A stretch of DNA of 64,000 nt, from assembly GCA_950295325.1 (NCBI GenBank), contig OX485807.1, positions 1,614,501 to 1,678,500 of the forward strand. Direction: 5' to 3'. The notes below the pieces were generated by a model. The model saw only the letters and a program-made list of their open reading frames with translations. It did no database searches and was not told where the DNA came from. Positions 31,717 to 44,912 of this stretch are shown piece by piece (within the stretch, counting starts at the first letter, position 1; each line of letters starts with the position of its first letter). The position numbers and the translations under genes were made by a program. The DNA is from Polytrichum commune (Eukaryota > Streptophyta > Polytrichopsida > Polytrichales > Polytrichaceae).

Positions 31717-34700
31717 AGGTCTCCTGCATTCACATTTTAGTATAGGCAGCCCAGAGAAATTGGCACTTGTTTGATAGTCATACATTGTAAAGTGCGAGCG
31801 TATGCAAATTATTCCAATCTGAAAGGCATTTTCTACATCAATAAGTGGGGATTGCCGCTGCTGACAGGTTCAGTCTGGGTTTGTTTAGTGAGAACCATAG
31901 ACATGGATAATCATATGGAAAACCAAAAAAAGAGGGTTGTGTTCAGATGCTCAGTGATAACCTAGTTATGCCCCCTTCCCACTTGACTTTAGCTAAGCCT
32001 AAAAGTTGGTTCTAAAAACACGGCCTTCACACCATCGACACTATCTAGTTGGCAAATGATGTGGCATGGTTTAAAAGTGGAGGTTTTAAGCCTCAAGCAC
32101 CGACCCTCCCACCGGTACCTAGACATGAGGCAAGAATGTAGGACCTTCAAAAGTGTTGCCTCCCGCCCTTGTGATTGGTTGCTTTTAGTCTTAGCTATGA
32201 GGGCACGAGGAGCTACATTAACAAAAACCGACGGTAAGATAGATGAGTAGTAGGGCATTTGGGGACGGGACAAAAACTATCCAACATTCATTGCTTGGTA
32301 GATAAAACAATGAACATGTATGAAAACTACTTATTCAAAACGTACTCGAAAATCTCCGGAGCAAGTTCTTGTAGGTGCATTGAGATAGCCGGATGCCTCC
32401 GCTATAAGTGAGAGCTGCACCCGGTTTCCATGAAAGACTTTGGTTATTTGGTAAAGTTAGGTGGGAAGGAGGTATTACACTCTTAACTATTTGTCCTCCT
32501 CAACAACATGTGTTCTCAACAACCTCATGCAAATTAGCTGTTATCTTGACTAAACACAATTATCTGAAAGCTAAAGTAGAGAAAAATTACTGGAAAATCA
32601 GTAGAACAGTAAATGAGACATGAAGGTGTCTTTGATTCCTGTATTTGCAGTATTCATGGGGTTAGGAATTTATTTGGATGTCATCCAATTCAGACCTTGA
32701 ATTCTTCCAAAAGAGATGTTCATTCTCTATGTACTTCTACGTCTTCATCTCCATCATCTGATGGGTCACTGGAACATCGCAGCCATCACTGTTGTAGGGC
32801 TTACTGGCATAAAGTATCCCTGTGGCTACATTCCAACTGATTTTCCAGTGCCTGATGTTGGCTATTGCAGTCATGGCTATTTCCCTCTCAAATTCGGCAC
32901 TTCACGCCATGAAGAGAGGTGTTTACACTTTGTTCCTGTAGGAATCTGTAGTGCTCTAAGCAAGTAAGATGTGTGGTACTACTCATCTGTGGAATCCAAG
33001 ATATGTAGGCCTTATGTGGTCACTCTTCACAATTGGACGCCTACATTTGAGTATTATATGGCAAAGCTTGTGGTCAAGAACGGACACCAAGAGCACGCGT
33101 GTTACAATGAACTTGGACTCTGCATTGAAAATATAGACACCTTTTTTAGGTTCCACACTGAACAAAATTGGGAGAGCCTATGTAAAAGACTCTTCACTTT
33201 GGACTTATGATTTTGCGCATCTCTACTTCACTTTAGAAACTTGAAATGACAATCTTTGTGATTCGCTATTGTTATATGGATGAGATGATTCCCAAGATAA
33301 TCCAACAACCATAAATGTCTATGGAGTTGGAAGTATCCACATTAGGGCCATGTGCTTTAGTCAGTCAATATCTACCATCAACTATAAAGACCCCCAAGCT
33401 GGTAATAAAATTGACATGATCATATACATACTCAAATGAGCAAGGTAGAGAGGCATCTATGGTATTGTAGTAGATAACTTCTATTACAACTGGTGAGTAA
33501 CCTTTGGATGTACACAAGAGTCATACGTTTCCCCAACAACAAAGTACCAAGAGACACAGAAATGATCAATTTTTCCACCTTGTCTACCAAGGGGATTCAC
33601 TTGTCTATAGAGATTGAAGCAACAAACCTACTCCACATCCTACACATGCTCTAAGGCACTCCAGTCCATGCCTCATTTGAAAGGTATATATTCTATAAGG
33701 ACAATAGGTGCCTCCACCATATTTTCGTACGATCAAAAGAATGTCACTTGACAGTGCCAGCAAGACAAGCTCATGCAACGTACTAATTGTCTTCTGCATG
33801 TATTCTTTGTCTTTCGCATGGTGTCGATGCATCGGTCATTTGGTGGGCGGAAATTGAGCGATACTTGAGAAGGTTTGTTACTATGGTGTTGATGGAACCT
33901 CAATGATATACAAAACAATCATTGTAAAAAAACAAAAAACAAAAACACGATGACTCTGATGTTGCCACTGATGTGAAGTATGTTAATGCTTCATTTTGAT
34001 TTGGTCTAAGTCTATATGTAATCCCAAGACAGACATTATGGGAATTAGACAACCCTCAAAGATTGTTGCCTCTGTTTGAAGGTGAACACTTCGAATGGGT
34101 GTGGAAAAGCTCACTGGCACCTATCTCCTCCAAGGGCAAGTCCCTAAATTCTAACATGATTGGTTGAAAATATCCGGTTCATTTGGATACCCCTATTGAT
34201 ATGATTTGGGTGGACCATAAGTGATAGGGTGCATCATAATCCAACATTAGAAGGCCACCATCTGAATAATATTCCAGCCTTTGGTGGCTTAAGCTTGGGG
34301 TTCCCATTAGATCCGGGTTAAAGGTCCGGGTTAAAGGCCTTGTGTACAAGCAACCCTTTCATTGTGCACTATCATTGGAGTGTTGTACATAAATGAGGAA
34401 CATATGAAGGATAACAGATGCATCAAATTTCGGCGGTGAAGTTTTTCGAGCTTTTATCAAGAGTAAACAGTTGTTATCATAGATGTTGAATTTGACTTGG
34501 ACTTCGTGCATTCAGAACTGAACAAAAAATTCCATACCTCGAATGTAGACCAGATGCCAACCCTGAAGTAATCTGTAATCCAAATTTTTTGAGCAAACAG
34601 AAGTGGACAGGAATTTGTACTTCAATCTCAATAAGTTTCCATTTATGTAGATTCATAGGCAGGCGTACCATCGGATACCCGAATTTGAGAAGCCGGCAGC

Positions 34701-35018
34701 ACCTCGCACAATGGACTTCTTTGAAGTACCATGCTTGATGAATACGATACATTCTATCACACTACTCTTAACTTTATTGTCTGGCTTTGGTCCCACAATG
34801 CCATGGCATTCCTCGAAGGGACTGACCAAGAATGATACATATTACGAACCCCTAAGCAGAAATTATACTCTGCAAAGAATGGGAACAGGTGGAGCTTTTG
34901 CTGTCGCCTTGAATTGCGGTAGAATGGTGTTTGGAAATCGCAGTAGTATTCTCTCGTGAAGGAATGAAAACCCCTAGACAACCGGAAAATGGTCCTGGCC
35001 TCAAATTTGTAGGTCGAA
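31717..35018. other. 3' flank of CSP41b and intergenic DNA to the pectinesterase, no gene seen
   Basis: The CSP41b 3' UTR should occupy the first few hundred bases. The remainder has short open frames only. The part at about 33350-33620 has the feel of old transposon DNA but gave no recognisable protein on either strand. Both genes are transcribed toward this interval, so it is a tail-to-tail spacer. Confidence 0.5.
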
Positions 35019-37915
35019 TTAGAGCTGTGCTTGAAAGTCAACAGTCGTTGAAGGCAACCACGTGGATCCTTCGATGAACGAGACAGTGTATCTGTTTGCA
35101 ACGTTAGGGTCTGTGATGTGAGTGGCCCAACTCACACGCTGATTAAATGCTGCTCCAGGACCTGGATCATGCAAGTCGATCCATTAGAATCTAGGCATGA
35201 GAGACTCAAAGTTATTCAATCAAGTGCCAGACACGTTTAAACACGATCTTATACTACATTGATCACAATTTATACCACATTTAATTATGTGGGCTGCGAA
35301 CTGGATCGTCTTAGGTCATCTTTAGTTCCCTTTGATCCCTCTTAATGACCGGACACCTATATAAGAGTGGTATACGGCAAGACTGATAGTCAAGAATGGA
35401 CACTAAAGAGACTCATTTTTATGATGATATTAGACTACATGCTCAGAATGTAGATCCTATTCTAAGTCCAATAATTAAATACAACTGCGAGGGCCTGTCT
35501 TCACTTCGACCTCTTCTGACTTTTGCTTCTCAACTCGAATTTTAAAACATGGAATGGGAATATTTTTGATTCGCAATTCCTAATCATATGAGAAAATTCT
35601 GAATCCGACTCAAACACCAAAGTTGTCTGCGGAGTTGCTACAACAAATGCAAGGCAGAGTACAGTCACCAAGTCTTACCTCCATTTTGATATTCGCCGTA
35701 GAACAGGGTAGACAAGGCAAAGGTGCCATTCCATGCGGCCCAGCCAGCAGGGTTGATGACATTGGTCATGTAAGATGTCAGGTACACAGTTCGCGAGTAC
35801 AGCTTCCAAGGTCGGCCCAGGTAAGTTTGGATGGGCTGCGTTGCGAGAGCCTGCTTCAGATCCGGGGCAGCGTCAATGTAACATGCTTGGAAGGAAAATC
35901 CTGTGTTCTGCTGCGAAATCGTCCTGCCTTGCGCTGTCAAAGTGTTGAACTGACCAGACAGAGGTGCTCGAACCAGAATGGTGCATGTTTGGAAAACAGC
36001 TGCAGCATTCCCAAAAATGAAGTCCACTGTTCCTAGGATGGTGCAGTTCTTGTAGAACTGTCTCTTGGTGTGTGCGTACAGTGTGTCTTGGTATCCTTCG
36101 AAAGAGCATCTGAAGAAGGCGGACTTATCACTGTCCACCCTGGCTGCCACTGCCTGGTGGTTACTGGGTCCTGCTGTATTCCGGAAGGTCATGTCTCGCG
36201 CAACAAATCCCCTCCCGTTGATAGCTGCGGATCCAAGCGACACACCAAATTATTGTCAGCCCTGGAAAGCTCATCACAAGGAGGTTTGGAGCATTTCCTT
36301 CAAGGAAATGGGGGCACATTTCCATTTCAACACAAGGAAATGAGTGCATGAGTGGAATTTGTGCCATAGAGGCAAAGTTGCACTCGAACAAATCTAGACA
36401 TGATTTCAAATGTTAGATTCGCTGATTTTCGAATTCCAACACGGGAAATACAGAATATTCCCTTCGATATAACTTCGCAAAGAGTAGAAAGGGTGCTATG
36501 AATGCTGCTTGCTTCACAGAAATCTGTAGTGATACTCCTTGTGAATATTATTGCAATGCAAAAACATGGTGGCTGAGGTGAAACCAGAATGGAAGACAAC
36601 CTCGGCAACTTGTGGCCTAGCCACACTCAAGCTCATGCGTGCAAGCTTGGTGGGTCAAGGTAAACGAATTTGGCCCCTTAGAGCTTGGGTTTCTCTTGTT
36701 TTTGGATTGATTTTCAATCCCAAATCCTAACTTTGTGCTTGAAAATCAATGCAAATAAAGTGGGAGCAGGATTAAGACAAAGCTTCACCATTTAAGGCAT
36801 ATGTAAAGGCTGCCTTTCTTTGACATTGGCCTTCCAAATTTGCAAGCTTGAGCTTGAGCTTGAGCTCAAGTGAGGCAATGGCATGAACATATTAGGGTTC
36901 AGAGCAGCTTACCGATGGTTGCCGTCTGGTATGTGGTGACGCCACTGCCGATCACGCTCATGCTCCCGGAGATGACTGTCTTGGAGATGCCGTCTCCCAC
37001 GAACATGACATTGGTAGCCTTAGTCGAAACAGTGACCTTCTCAAAGTACACACCTTGCTTGATTTTGATGACATACAACTTGGCGTTGTTTTTCGGAACG
37101 TTGTCGACTGCTGCTTGAATCGATTTGTACTGCCCAGTTCCATCTTGTGCAACAGTGGCATCAAATAAGGTAAGATTGGTGGTTTGTTGCAAGAGCCGCC
37201 GGCGATGCGCTCCTTGCAACCATGACGGATACTCCTCTCCATCCATTTCGTAAGGTAAATTTCTGTCCTCGTCGCTGATTGATCTCTCGGAGAGGAGACG
37301 TCGGTTTCGAGGAGTCACAGCTGCTGGGGTTTCGAAGGCTCCCACCAAATTGGATACTATTGACACGGCATTTTCCACCAATTTCTGCGATGTGCCTGCC
37401 TGGGCGACCATGGCGTCCCTGGTGGCACCGGGACTATTCTCCCACCCATCCAAGCATGTGGTGTGATAGGTCAAGGCCGCACTCATCCATGTCAACACGT
37501 CGGTCATCTTGGACTTGAAGTTGAAAGGGTTAATTGTTGCAAGCTCACCCAGCGAGTTCGCCATCTCTCCTTGCGAATCTTGGAGCGTCTCAAGACACGA
37601 GCTCAGCGAATAGCGCTCCCGCATGTCTCCCGTGCTCCCCTGCAGGTTAGCGGCGAAGCTGTAATAGTTACCGATCCCGCTCATTGCACTATTGACGGCC
37701 GCATTTGAGAACCCTGTCATCTGAGAGTTTGATGAAACATCGGCTGGTTGCGCCATGGACAGCGATGATACGCATAACTGAGGGTGTTGGGCGGCGCGGC
37801 AGGCATCCAACAGAGACGTGGAGTCGGCTTGGACTTGTAAGAGTACTATAACCTCCCAGGAGATTATGGCGAGCGCTACAAGCAAGGGCAAAGATGTCCT
37901 TGATGATTTCAACAT
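35019..37915 (-). CDS. Pectin methylesterase with N-terminal PME-inhibitor domain (three exons)
   Basis: Secreted cell-wall enzyme that removes methyl esters from homogalacturonan. Exons (minus): 37915-36913, 36224-35679, 35161-35019; 1692 nt, 563 aa, GT-AG borders, frame exact. A signal peptide occupies about residues 1-30. The PMEI pro-domain follows, with the four expected cysteines (39, 48, 107, 154). There are two basic processing motifs (RRLL 205-208, RRRLL 238-242) where subtilases usually cleave. The catalytic domain has Gln358 (NHQAV), Gln380-Asp381 (YQDTLY), Asp402 (GTVDFIFG) and the LGRPW arginine. The last exon encodes the family C-terminus (GPGA...RVSWATH, FIEGSTWLP). All key residues are present, so it is probably functional. 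The exact substrate and tissue cannot be told. Confidence 0.95.
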
Positions 37916-38097
37916 GTTGACAACTCCTTCACCTGTGAGTTATAAATCCTCGAACGACAGTCCCACTTGCATGAACTACCTGCTGTGGCATATTATCAAA
38001 CAACACATTTAGCTTTCTCTCGCTGTTGAGACAGCAAAATGTTAGCAATACAATGTGATGGCACTCTATTTAGCAATACACCATTTAGCAGTTCTAG

Positions 38098-38790
38098 CTC
38101 TATTGCCCGACCTGCGTGGGTATGTCTGATTGGGCATGACTTTTCAGTTCATTTACAAAAAGAGAGGATGATGTATGAAGATTCATGAGCAACTGATCAT
38201 GAGCCACTCACTCACCCACAGTCGAGAGACTCCAAAATGCCGCCACCCAATCTGTAACTGCAGCTGGTCCTGCGACCTTGGAGGCTTGCCAGCGTCGTCC
38301 AGAGTTCCCTTTCTAGCACGTGAGGAGCTCAGTCAGTGCTGCGGCGCCTGCACAAAGACCTTTTCGAGCTGCACACACATACACATGTAGCTTTCCTTGC
38401 TTTCCTGAACCAGGAGGACTGTTTGTGCATGGCATTTAGGGAAAAGCACTCAGCTGCATACTAGATTGCAGTGTGCGCACCCACAAAGCAACTTGTGCCA
38501 AAGCCTACTACCATTCTGGGCAGTTATAGCTGTATCGCCGGACCTGCGTGGATAATGAATACCTGCCAGCTGATTGGGAATAACTTTTCCCTGCATCGGC
38601 AAAACAAAGGTTGATGCATGAAGAGGCAAGAGCAACTGATCATGAGCCACTCACCCAGAGTCGAGAAACTCCAAACTTGTCCTCCGACCTTGGAGTTCTG
38701 TCAGCGGCGTCCAGAGTTAGAATCCCTCTAGTACATGAGGAGCTCAGTCAGTGCTCTGCACTTGCATCTTTTTTTTTCCAGCTGCACAGA
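38098..38790. repeat. Direct duplication of about 0.28 kb upstream of the pectinesterase
   Basis: 38098-38385 and 38526-38790 align in order: gacctgcgtgg, gcaactgatcatgagccactca, agtcgaga.actccaaa, cgaccttgga, gtccagagtt, tgaggagctcagtcagtgct and agctgcaca recur. They lie in direct orientation within the upstream (promoter-side) region of the pectinesterase. The copies are diverged, so the event is old. Confidence 0.8.
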
Positions 38791-39254
38791 CACAAGACTA
38801 AGAGCTCAGTTTCGCTTCAGCTGTAGCAGCTCCAGTGTAACTGGCAGCTGCACCTTCACCGCAGTTTCATCCACGACCAACCCAGCAGTACTTAACTTCT
38901 TACTCTCGGCAGGCAGCGCATGTGATCGAGTATTCTACTCTATAACCTTGACTCGCTCATAATCATTCGTGACAAAGCCTGCACAGTGCTGGAATGGAAA
39001 GCAGCACGGCAGGAGCTGCAGAAGGTGCTTAGTCCCAGCCCGGCCAGTTGAAATCGGGATCTCTGACAGAGCTTTTCTCTGGACATGGTGAGGGTGCTTC
39101 TGCCAAAAATCAAATCCATCTGATGAGCTTCGATCATCAACGTCAATCGCTGCTGACAATGGCTAATATCTTCACGGCCCAGGCATGGGTAGTGTTGTCG
39201 GGGAAGTAGACATTTGCGAGATTTTTGACCAAAACAAAGTTACTGACAACATGA

Positions 39255-40510
39255 CCTTTCCTCCTTTGCCAGAGCTCCGCACCACTCACCTATTTGAATT
39301 ATTAGGTCTGCGGCTTCTACAATTATCACACGTATCTTCCCACTGCAAAATATTCTTATCTGAGCTTTGCTGAAGCACACACACTCCTTGATATTGTAAG
39401 AAACCGTTTTGCCAGAGAAGAGATTACCTGCACCCATAAGCTATGCTTTGAAGTTTCCACTTCCGAAGCTCCGGCGCACCAATGCGCTTGATCACTTATA
39501 TTGTAGTACCTCCACCCTACCAGAGTGATATTTTACAACATCTTTCAGCGCGGCACCACTCACCTATTTATTACTCCAGCTCCTTATATGATGACCGGTA
39601 CCTCCCCTTTGCAATTTTCATTTCTTTTTGCCCCCTAGTTCACGAAGCGCCACATATATTCCTTAATGATGATAACTTATCACTTTTCCCAAATAATAGA
39701 AATGAAACTGCACCCATGAGCAGGGCACGAGCTAGGCTTTGAAGTTTCCTCTGCTTGAGGCTCTGCAAAAAGCTCCGCACCCATGAGCTTGACCAATACT
39801 GTAGTGACTGCCTGCTCCACCTCGTCATATGATTATGATCAGTACCTTCCCACTGCAATTTTCTTTTCTTATTTCCTCCAGCCGAAACACATTCCTCAAT
39901 GTATCTAACAGACCGTTTTGGCAGAAAATACCTTACAAAAAAACCTGCACCTATGAGCAGGCCATGAGCTATCCTTTGCAGTTTTAGTCTCTCTGCAGAA
40001 GCTCTGCACCCGATTACCTAGATATTCACTACGCCATCACCACCCACTGTAGTACCTCAACCCTACTTCAGTAATGAAATTTCACTGCATCCTCCATACA
40101 CCACACTCCAGAGTCCATACCACTTACCCTATTTGTTACTTCAGCTCCTTATGTAATTATCAGTACCTTCCCACTGCAAATTTCCTCTTATTAATTCCTC
40201 CCCTAGCTAAAGCACATTCCTTGATGTAATATCTAACAAACCGTCTAGCCATAAAATACTATACTCGACACCACTTAATTACATATCTACTACTTCAGCT
40301 CCTTATATGGTTACCAGCACCTTCTCACTGGAATTTTTCTTTTCTTAAATTCTCCCTAGCTGAAGCATATTTCTTGATGCATCTATTACGAAACTTCCTG
40401 GCTCGAAAATTACCTTAAAAACCCGCACCCACGAGCAGCAGGCCCATGAGCTATGAGTACTTTGAAATTTTCTCTTCGGCCGAAGCTGATCCGCAGCTAA
40501 TAATCTTGAA
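39255..40510. repeat. Degenerate tandem array, about five units
   Basis: A composite unit recurs about five times: caccactcacctattt, then cagctccttatatgatta.cagtaccttcccactgcaattttc, then agctgaagcacattccttgatg, then aaccgtttggcag, then acctgcacccatgagcag, then tttgaagtttcctctt.cgaagctc. The anchor cttcccactgcaa occurs near 39336, 39600 (variant), 39846, 40168 and 40321 (variant). Unit length therefore varies from about 155 to 320 bases through indels. Non-coding. Confidence 0.75.
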
Positions 40511-41521
40511 CACATGAATTATACAAGTAGTAACTGAGTCCACACTCCTGCAGTGAAACTTCCACTAAATCCAGCAGCCAAGTGTAGCTGATCTGTCCAG
40601 TACACAAAAGTCGCAGTTGCCTTGAATGCTTGCCAGGGAGTTAGGTCCGTGCTTGGCCGTGCTCTTGAATGCAAGAGAAGTGGTGGCGATGGTGGAGGCT
40701 CCGACTGCAGTAGTGCAGTTTAGACAAGTCCATCCCATCGGACGGCTGGAAATCCTCCATGTCGCCAGTGGTCTCGATCTGAACCGTTCAGATGAATCCT
40801 GGGGAGCGTTTCGTGATTCTTCTCTACCCTCGCTCCTCTGACAGGCCCAGCAGCCAAGCAGATGAGCATTGAAGAGGCAACCATATCCGACGGCTCAGGT
40901 TGTAGATCATGACACACTCTCATCCACTTTGGGTGTTATGCTTTGTGCAGAAATCTAACCACCGTCATTCAACAATAAGTTGAGATGAGCACTTTCTTAT
41001 ATCATGGCCCCGTGCAAGACACTGAAAACTATATTTTAAAGGGAGAGATTTCAAGTAAAATTGGAGTTTTTGGAAGTCCGTAAGTCGTTGGTGGTAAGGT
41101 ATGTGGGTGTTGTTTGGTTACTTTTCTTGATCGGATACCTATATGTGATTGGTGTGTGATTGAGTGAGGATCAAAGAACAAAGGTCACCAGAAAGATACA
41201 ATGTTTCAAACAAATTGAATTATGTCTTCATATTCTAGTAATTACTCCACGCACACACACTGCAATGATTCGTGAATACAATTGGGAGGGCCAATTTATT
41301 CAGGTTGAGGATTCAACAAACAAGCACTTTCAAAAACCGTAACTAAAGCAAGGGAAGTTTGAATTTCATTGCGATTTTTGGTGATGCTTCATCGTATATT
41401 TGGTAATGTGACACAATTTTTGATGTGCACATCTAATAGGTAGAAGTTGAAAAACATGTAATCGAACCGAATAGCACCCACGTAGTATGTGCCTTAGTCC
41501 GATGGTGACAATTTCAACCAA

Positions 41522-41715
41522 GTTAACCCCTAAAGGCCGAAGCAAAATCTCCCCAAACTTGTCTAAAACACTTCAAACACTTCAACAACTTATTAGGTAG
41601 AAAGAAAAATGTACCTTCTATGATGGATCTTCTATGATGGCTTCGACCGTATGGCATCTTTGTAAAGTTAGGATTGTTCAAACTATGCATAAATTTCGAA
41701 TTCTCCATGTGTCCC
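41522..41715 (-). repeat. Dispersed repeat, copy B partner (inverted relative to 17405-17582)
   Basis: The reverse complement aligns with 17405-17582. It lies 285 bases from the copy A partner, whereas at the first locus the two repeats are about 1.6 kb apart, so they may be parts of one rearranged element. Confidence 0.65.
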
Positions 41716-42000
41716 AAATCATTCACGTATATGATGGTATGGTCGGGAGAGATGGTAACCCATACAAAAACATCCTTCTCGATGTTTAGGGGTTATTGAG
41801 TTCAAGATACGTGGTTGTGTTGTGGGCACTTCCAACCTCACATACAAATTTTGCCATGGAATTAGATTGGGGAGTGTATTTCATGCAAGTATAGAATACT
41901 TGACCCAGCTGGTACCACATCCTTGAAGACCAATAGTGATTGTTCCACATTTAAATAACCATTGCTAATTTCCATCTACATATCAGTAGCAATGTTGGGG

Positions 42001-42246
42001 GAGATTTTTGGGCATAATCACTCAGATCACTCAGATCCTAGTGTTTCCAAATCCAATTGGTTACACGTCGTGATATTTCGGTTTTTCTTTACTAAGTTGA
42101 GGTATATTTCATAGATTCTTCTTAAACGATCAGTAGTTTTCCCAATGTCATGAACTTCAACCAGTTATTTCTCAAACTCAACCAGTTGTTTCTCACACTC
42201 AACCGGTTCATCTGTAAGTATCGTTTGTTCCCCTTGTTCATTGATC
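42001..42246 (+). repeat. Dispersed repeat, copy A partner (of 15560-15781)
   Basis: Same-strand similarity to 15560-15781. It has an extra internal duplication of the tctca.actcaaccggtt or ccagtt word. Confidence 0.7.
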
Positions 42247-44600
42247 CATAGACAATTTATGAGTACTATTTTTAATACCATGATCCACTGCGTATCAATC
42301 TCTGGGTTGTTATTAATTTAGTTTTCAACATCCATACCCATTGGTATAAGACTCGAGATTAATGATAACCATACAACACTGCTGTTAACCTGGCGTGATC
42401 GTACTATGGTAGGCTAGCACAATTGAAGACACAGTAATAATCGTTATCACACTTGATGTAACTCTTCGACGTAAAGAACCTTCTGGAGGACACCGTAATA
42501 ATTATTGTTACATTGGGTGTTATTCTTTTCCGAGCTTTCAAAGGACAATGAGCTCAAGCAGCTGAAGCCAGTAAATGATGATGAGAGGTTCTCATTCACA
42601 ACCATCAATGTTGCATGTGCCTCCAAGCTTCAAAACATCATGTAAATGATTAATTCAAGGAAACTAGTAAGCAATTCCAAAACGTATAAGAGTTATCCTT
42701 TGACTCGATCGGAGTTTTGGTCAGGAGTTTATTGGTTATTTTACATACAAAAATTTCCATGTTTGTTGAGTTTTTGGTGTATACTTACAGTCAATCCGTG
42801 GAGGTTTAATGAAGAACATTCTATTGGAGTCAAACTTATTTAAGCATTTTTTTGATATCCCAAAATGAGTTTGACCCTCAATAAACCTGTATAAAAGATT
42901 TTGTGTTCAAACCTTCACACCGGTTCCAAGCATGTATTGAATACTTACCAAACATAGAAACCTTTAATGTAAAATTATCAACCAACTCCTAAACCAAAAC
43001 CTTGGGTAATAAATTAGAGGATAACTCTAACATGAGGCACATATCACCCAAGTTCTTGGGTTGAACTTTCATCCAATGTCTAGGACTACACCCCTAGTTT
43101 CTTAAGCCCAATCTTGTATCATAATTAAGTTGTGGACTAGGCTACCTTTAACGACCAGGAAGCCCAAGCAAGATTAATGGACATAACCTTTGGGTGGTTT
43201 TCAATATGGGCCCTCCAATCATGGACATTGACAACTTAGAATGAGGAGAGGAGAGGAGAGGAGAGGACAAGGTTGAAATGTTATGAAAATTTCATCATTT
43301 TCCTTGAGTCGATCACATCCCCTTACGTTTTGTAACCATGTGCTATAATGGGGTATTTAATGGGGGGATATTATGCACCTCTCAATATTTTTTCCCTCCC
43401 TATTTGTAGATAAAAAACTACTTTGATGAAATTTTTAGCACCCTATATCTATTTGTAATTGTTTAAAGAGGTTGTTTTTTGGCACATTAAAAAAAAAAAA
43501 AAAACATACGAGACCCAAATAGTGGACGGAATATTATAGCGTTGTGAAACCAACTATGTGAGCAACAAACACCCCAAACCATTTAATTTGTCATTCAATT
43601 GGTTTCAATAAGTAATACCAATCCTAAACCATTCAAAGTACCAATCAAAACAAAACCAATAGCACTTGGAACTAGTTAAAGGGTTATCAATAAACATGGA
43701 GATAACAAAATATACAAGCTGAAATAAACAAGTTATATATAGACACAGATAGCGCAAAACAAGAAATACAATCACTTGTGACAAGACATGAAATTTTTTA
43801 CAACTACCTACTCCAAAAAAACAAGGTTGTATTCAAATACAAGAAAACTATATACAAAAAATCAAAAATCAAAATAATTGTGTTCACAAACACATTCAAC
43901 TATAGTCCCATTTAAATCTTTTAACAAACATTTACAATGTGAAGGGTTAAGATACAAATATGCAGCCTCCAATACTATCAAGATACATGTTCAACATCCT
44001 CTACAATGTCATGATACGACTAATAAATTGTGAGAAATTTAGCATTAATGAGGACGAACTAGCTGATAACATGAGCGGGGCAACCTTCGAAGACTCCAAG
44101 TACTCCACCTTGTCTTCCTCCAAGGCAAAGCGCAATCCTCCAAGTCTACCACAATGAGGTTACCAAATGTTGTAGCGACCATTGATCATCTAGAAAGGGT
44201 TGTTGTAACAAAGACCAACTTGGTCAATGATCCATTGTTGAATACAACCTGATATTATGGAAAAACTAGGGCTTCGCTTGAATAGCCGGTGGAGATAAAA
44301 TTGTGAACCATGAATCTACCAAAGGGCTTCTATAATGCCTTCAAAGTTGGAAAACTTCAACCTGCATAATGCACATCCACATCAAGTTAAGGACACCCTT
44401 AGTATTCAAGATACAATTTGAAAAAAAGAATAAACCAAAGGTCATACACAGAGTGTTAGCTCATCAAAGTTCAAAGGCAAATGTATGAAGAAAAAGATTG
44501 ATAACTAATTGCTTGGAGGAAAATTTGTGAAATTCTCAAGTCAAAGTAGCAAGCCATCATATTACATTTCTTAGGAAAATCCCCAAGGTTGACAATGATG

Positions 44601-44724
44601 TCCACACACACACACACACATACGACATCAAATGTTGTGTGATCAGACACACACACATATATGACATGAAATATTGTGTGATCTCTCTCACACACACACA
44701 TGACATGAAATGTTGTGTGATCAC
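44601..44724. repeat. Composite minisatellite: (CA)n plus a 20-base word, three units
   Basis: Three consecutive units of about 40 bases, each a CA run followed by 'tgacatgaaatgttgtgtga'-type sequence and 'tc'. The CA run and the unique part are tandemly repeated together. Confidence 0.85.
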
Positions 44725-44904
44725 TCTCTATTTTTCTAAGTTTAAGGAAGTTTGAGTTGCCACCTTGCTTGTCAAGGAAACTTGAATTCCATGCCCACAA
44801 CTTCTGCAATTGTTCATGTGTCACCAATCTTACAAGCTCCAATTGTAAACAGATCAATATTTTAGCAAAAAAGGTGATCGTTTCACTCCCCTGTACACTG
44901 AAAC

Positions 44905-44912
44905 AACCAAAA
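44905..44912. repeat. 8-bp target duplication, left (MITE copy 2)
   Basis: AACCAAAA, repeated exactly at 45267-45274. Confidence 0.88.

Larger units (their letters stand above)
37916..40925. other. Upstream region of the pectinesterase: duplications and degenerate tandem array
   Basis: No gene seen. The region immediately 5' of the pectinesterase contains a direct duplication (38098-38385 and 38526-38790) and a five-unit degenerate array (about 39255-40510). A TATAAAT-like word lies close to the ATG (around 37938-37946), but this would leave almost no leader, so I do not call it a promoter. Confidence 0.5.
40926..44600. other. Intergenic stretch with repeat fragments, no gene seen
   Basis: It contains the partners of the two dispersed repeats (41522-41715 inverted, 42001-42246 direct), a short GGAGA repeat (about 43244-43267) and an A-run near 43492. 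No coding sequence can be supported. Confidence 0.55.

Noticed and set aside
33350-33620. Possible copia-type pol fragment
   Set aside because: Translations in all frames gave no conserved copia motif that I could defend.
37930-37950. TATA box for the pectinesterase
   Set aside because: A TATAAAT-like word is present but lies so close to the ATG that the leader would be nearly absent; the true promoter may be further up.
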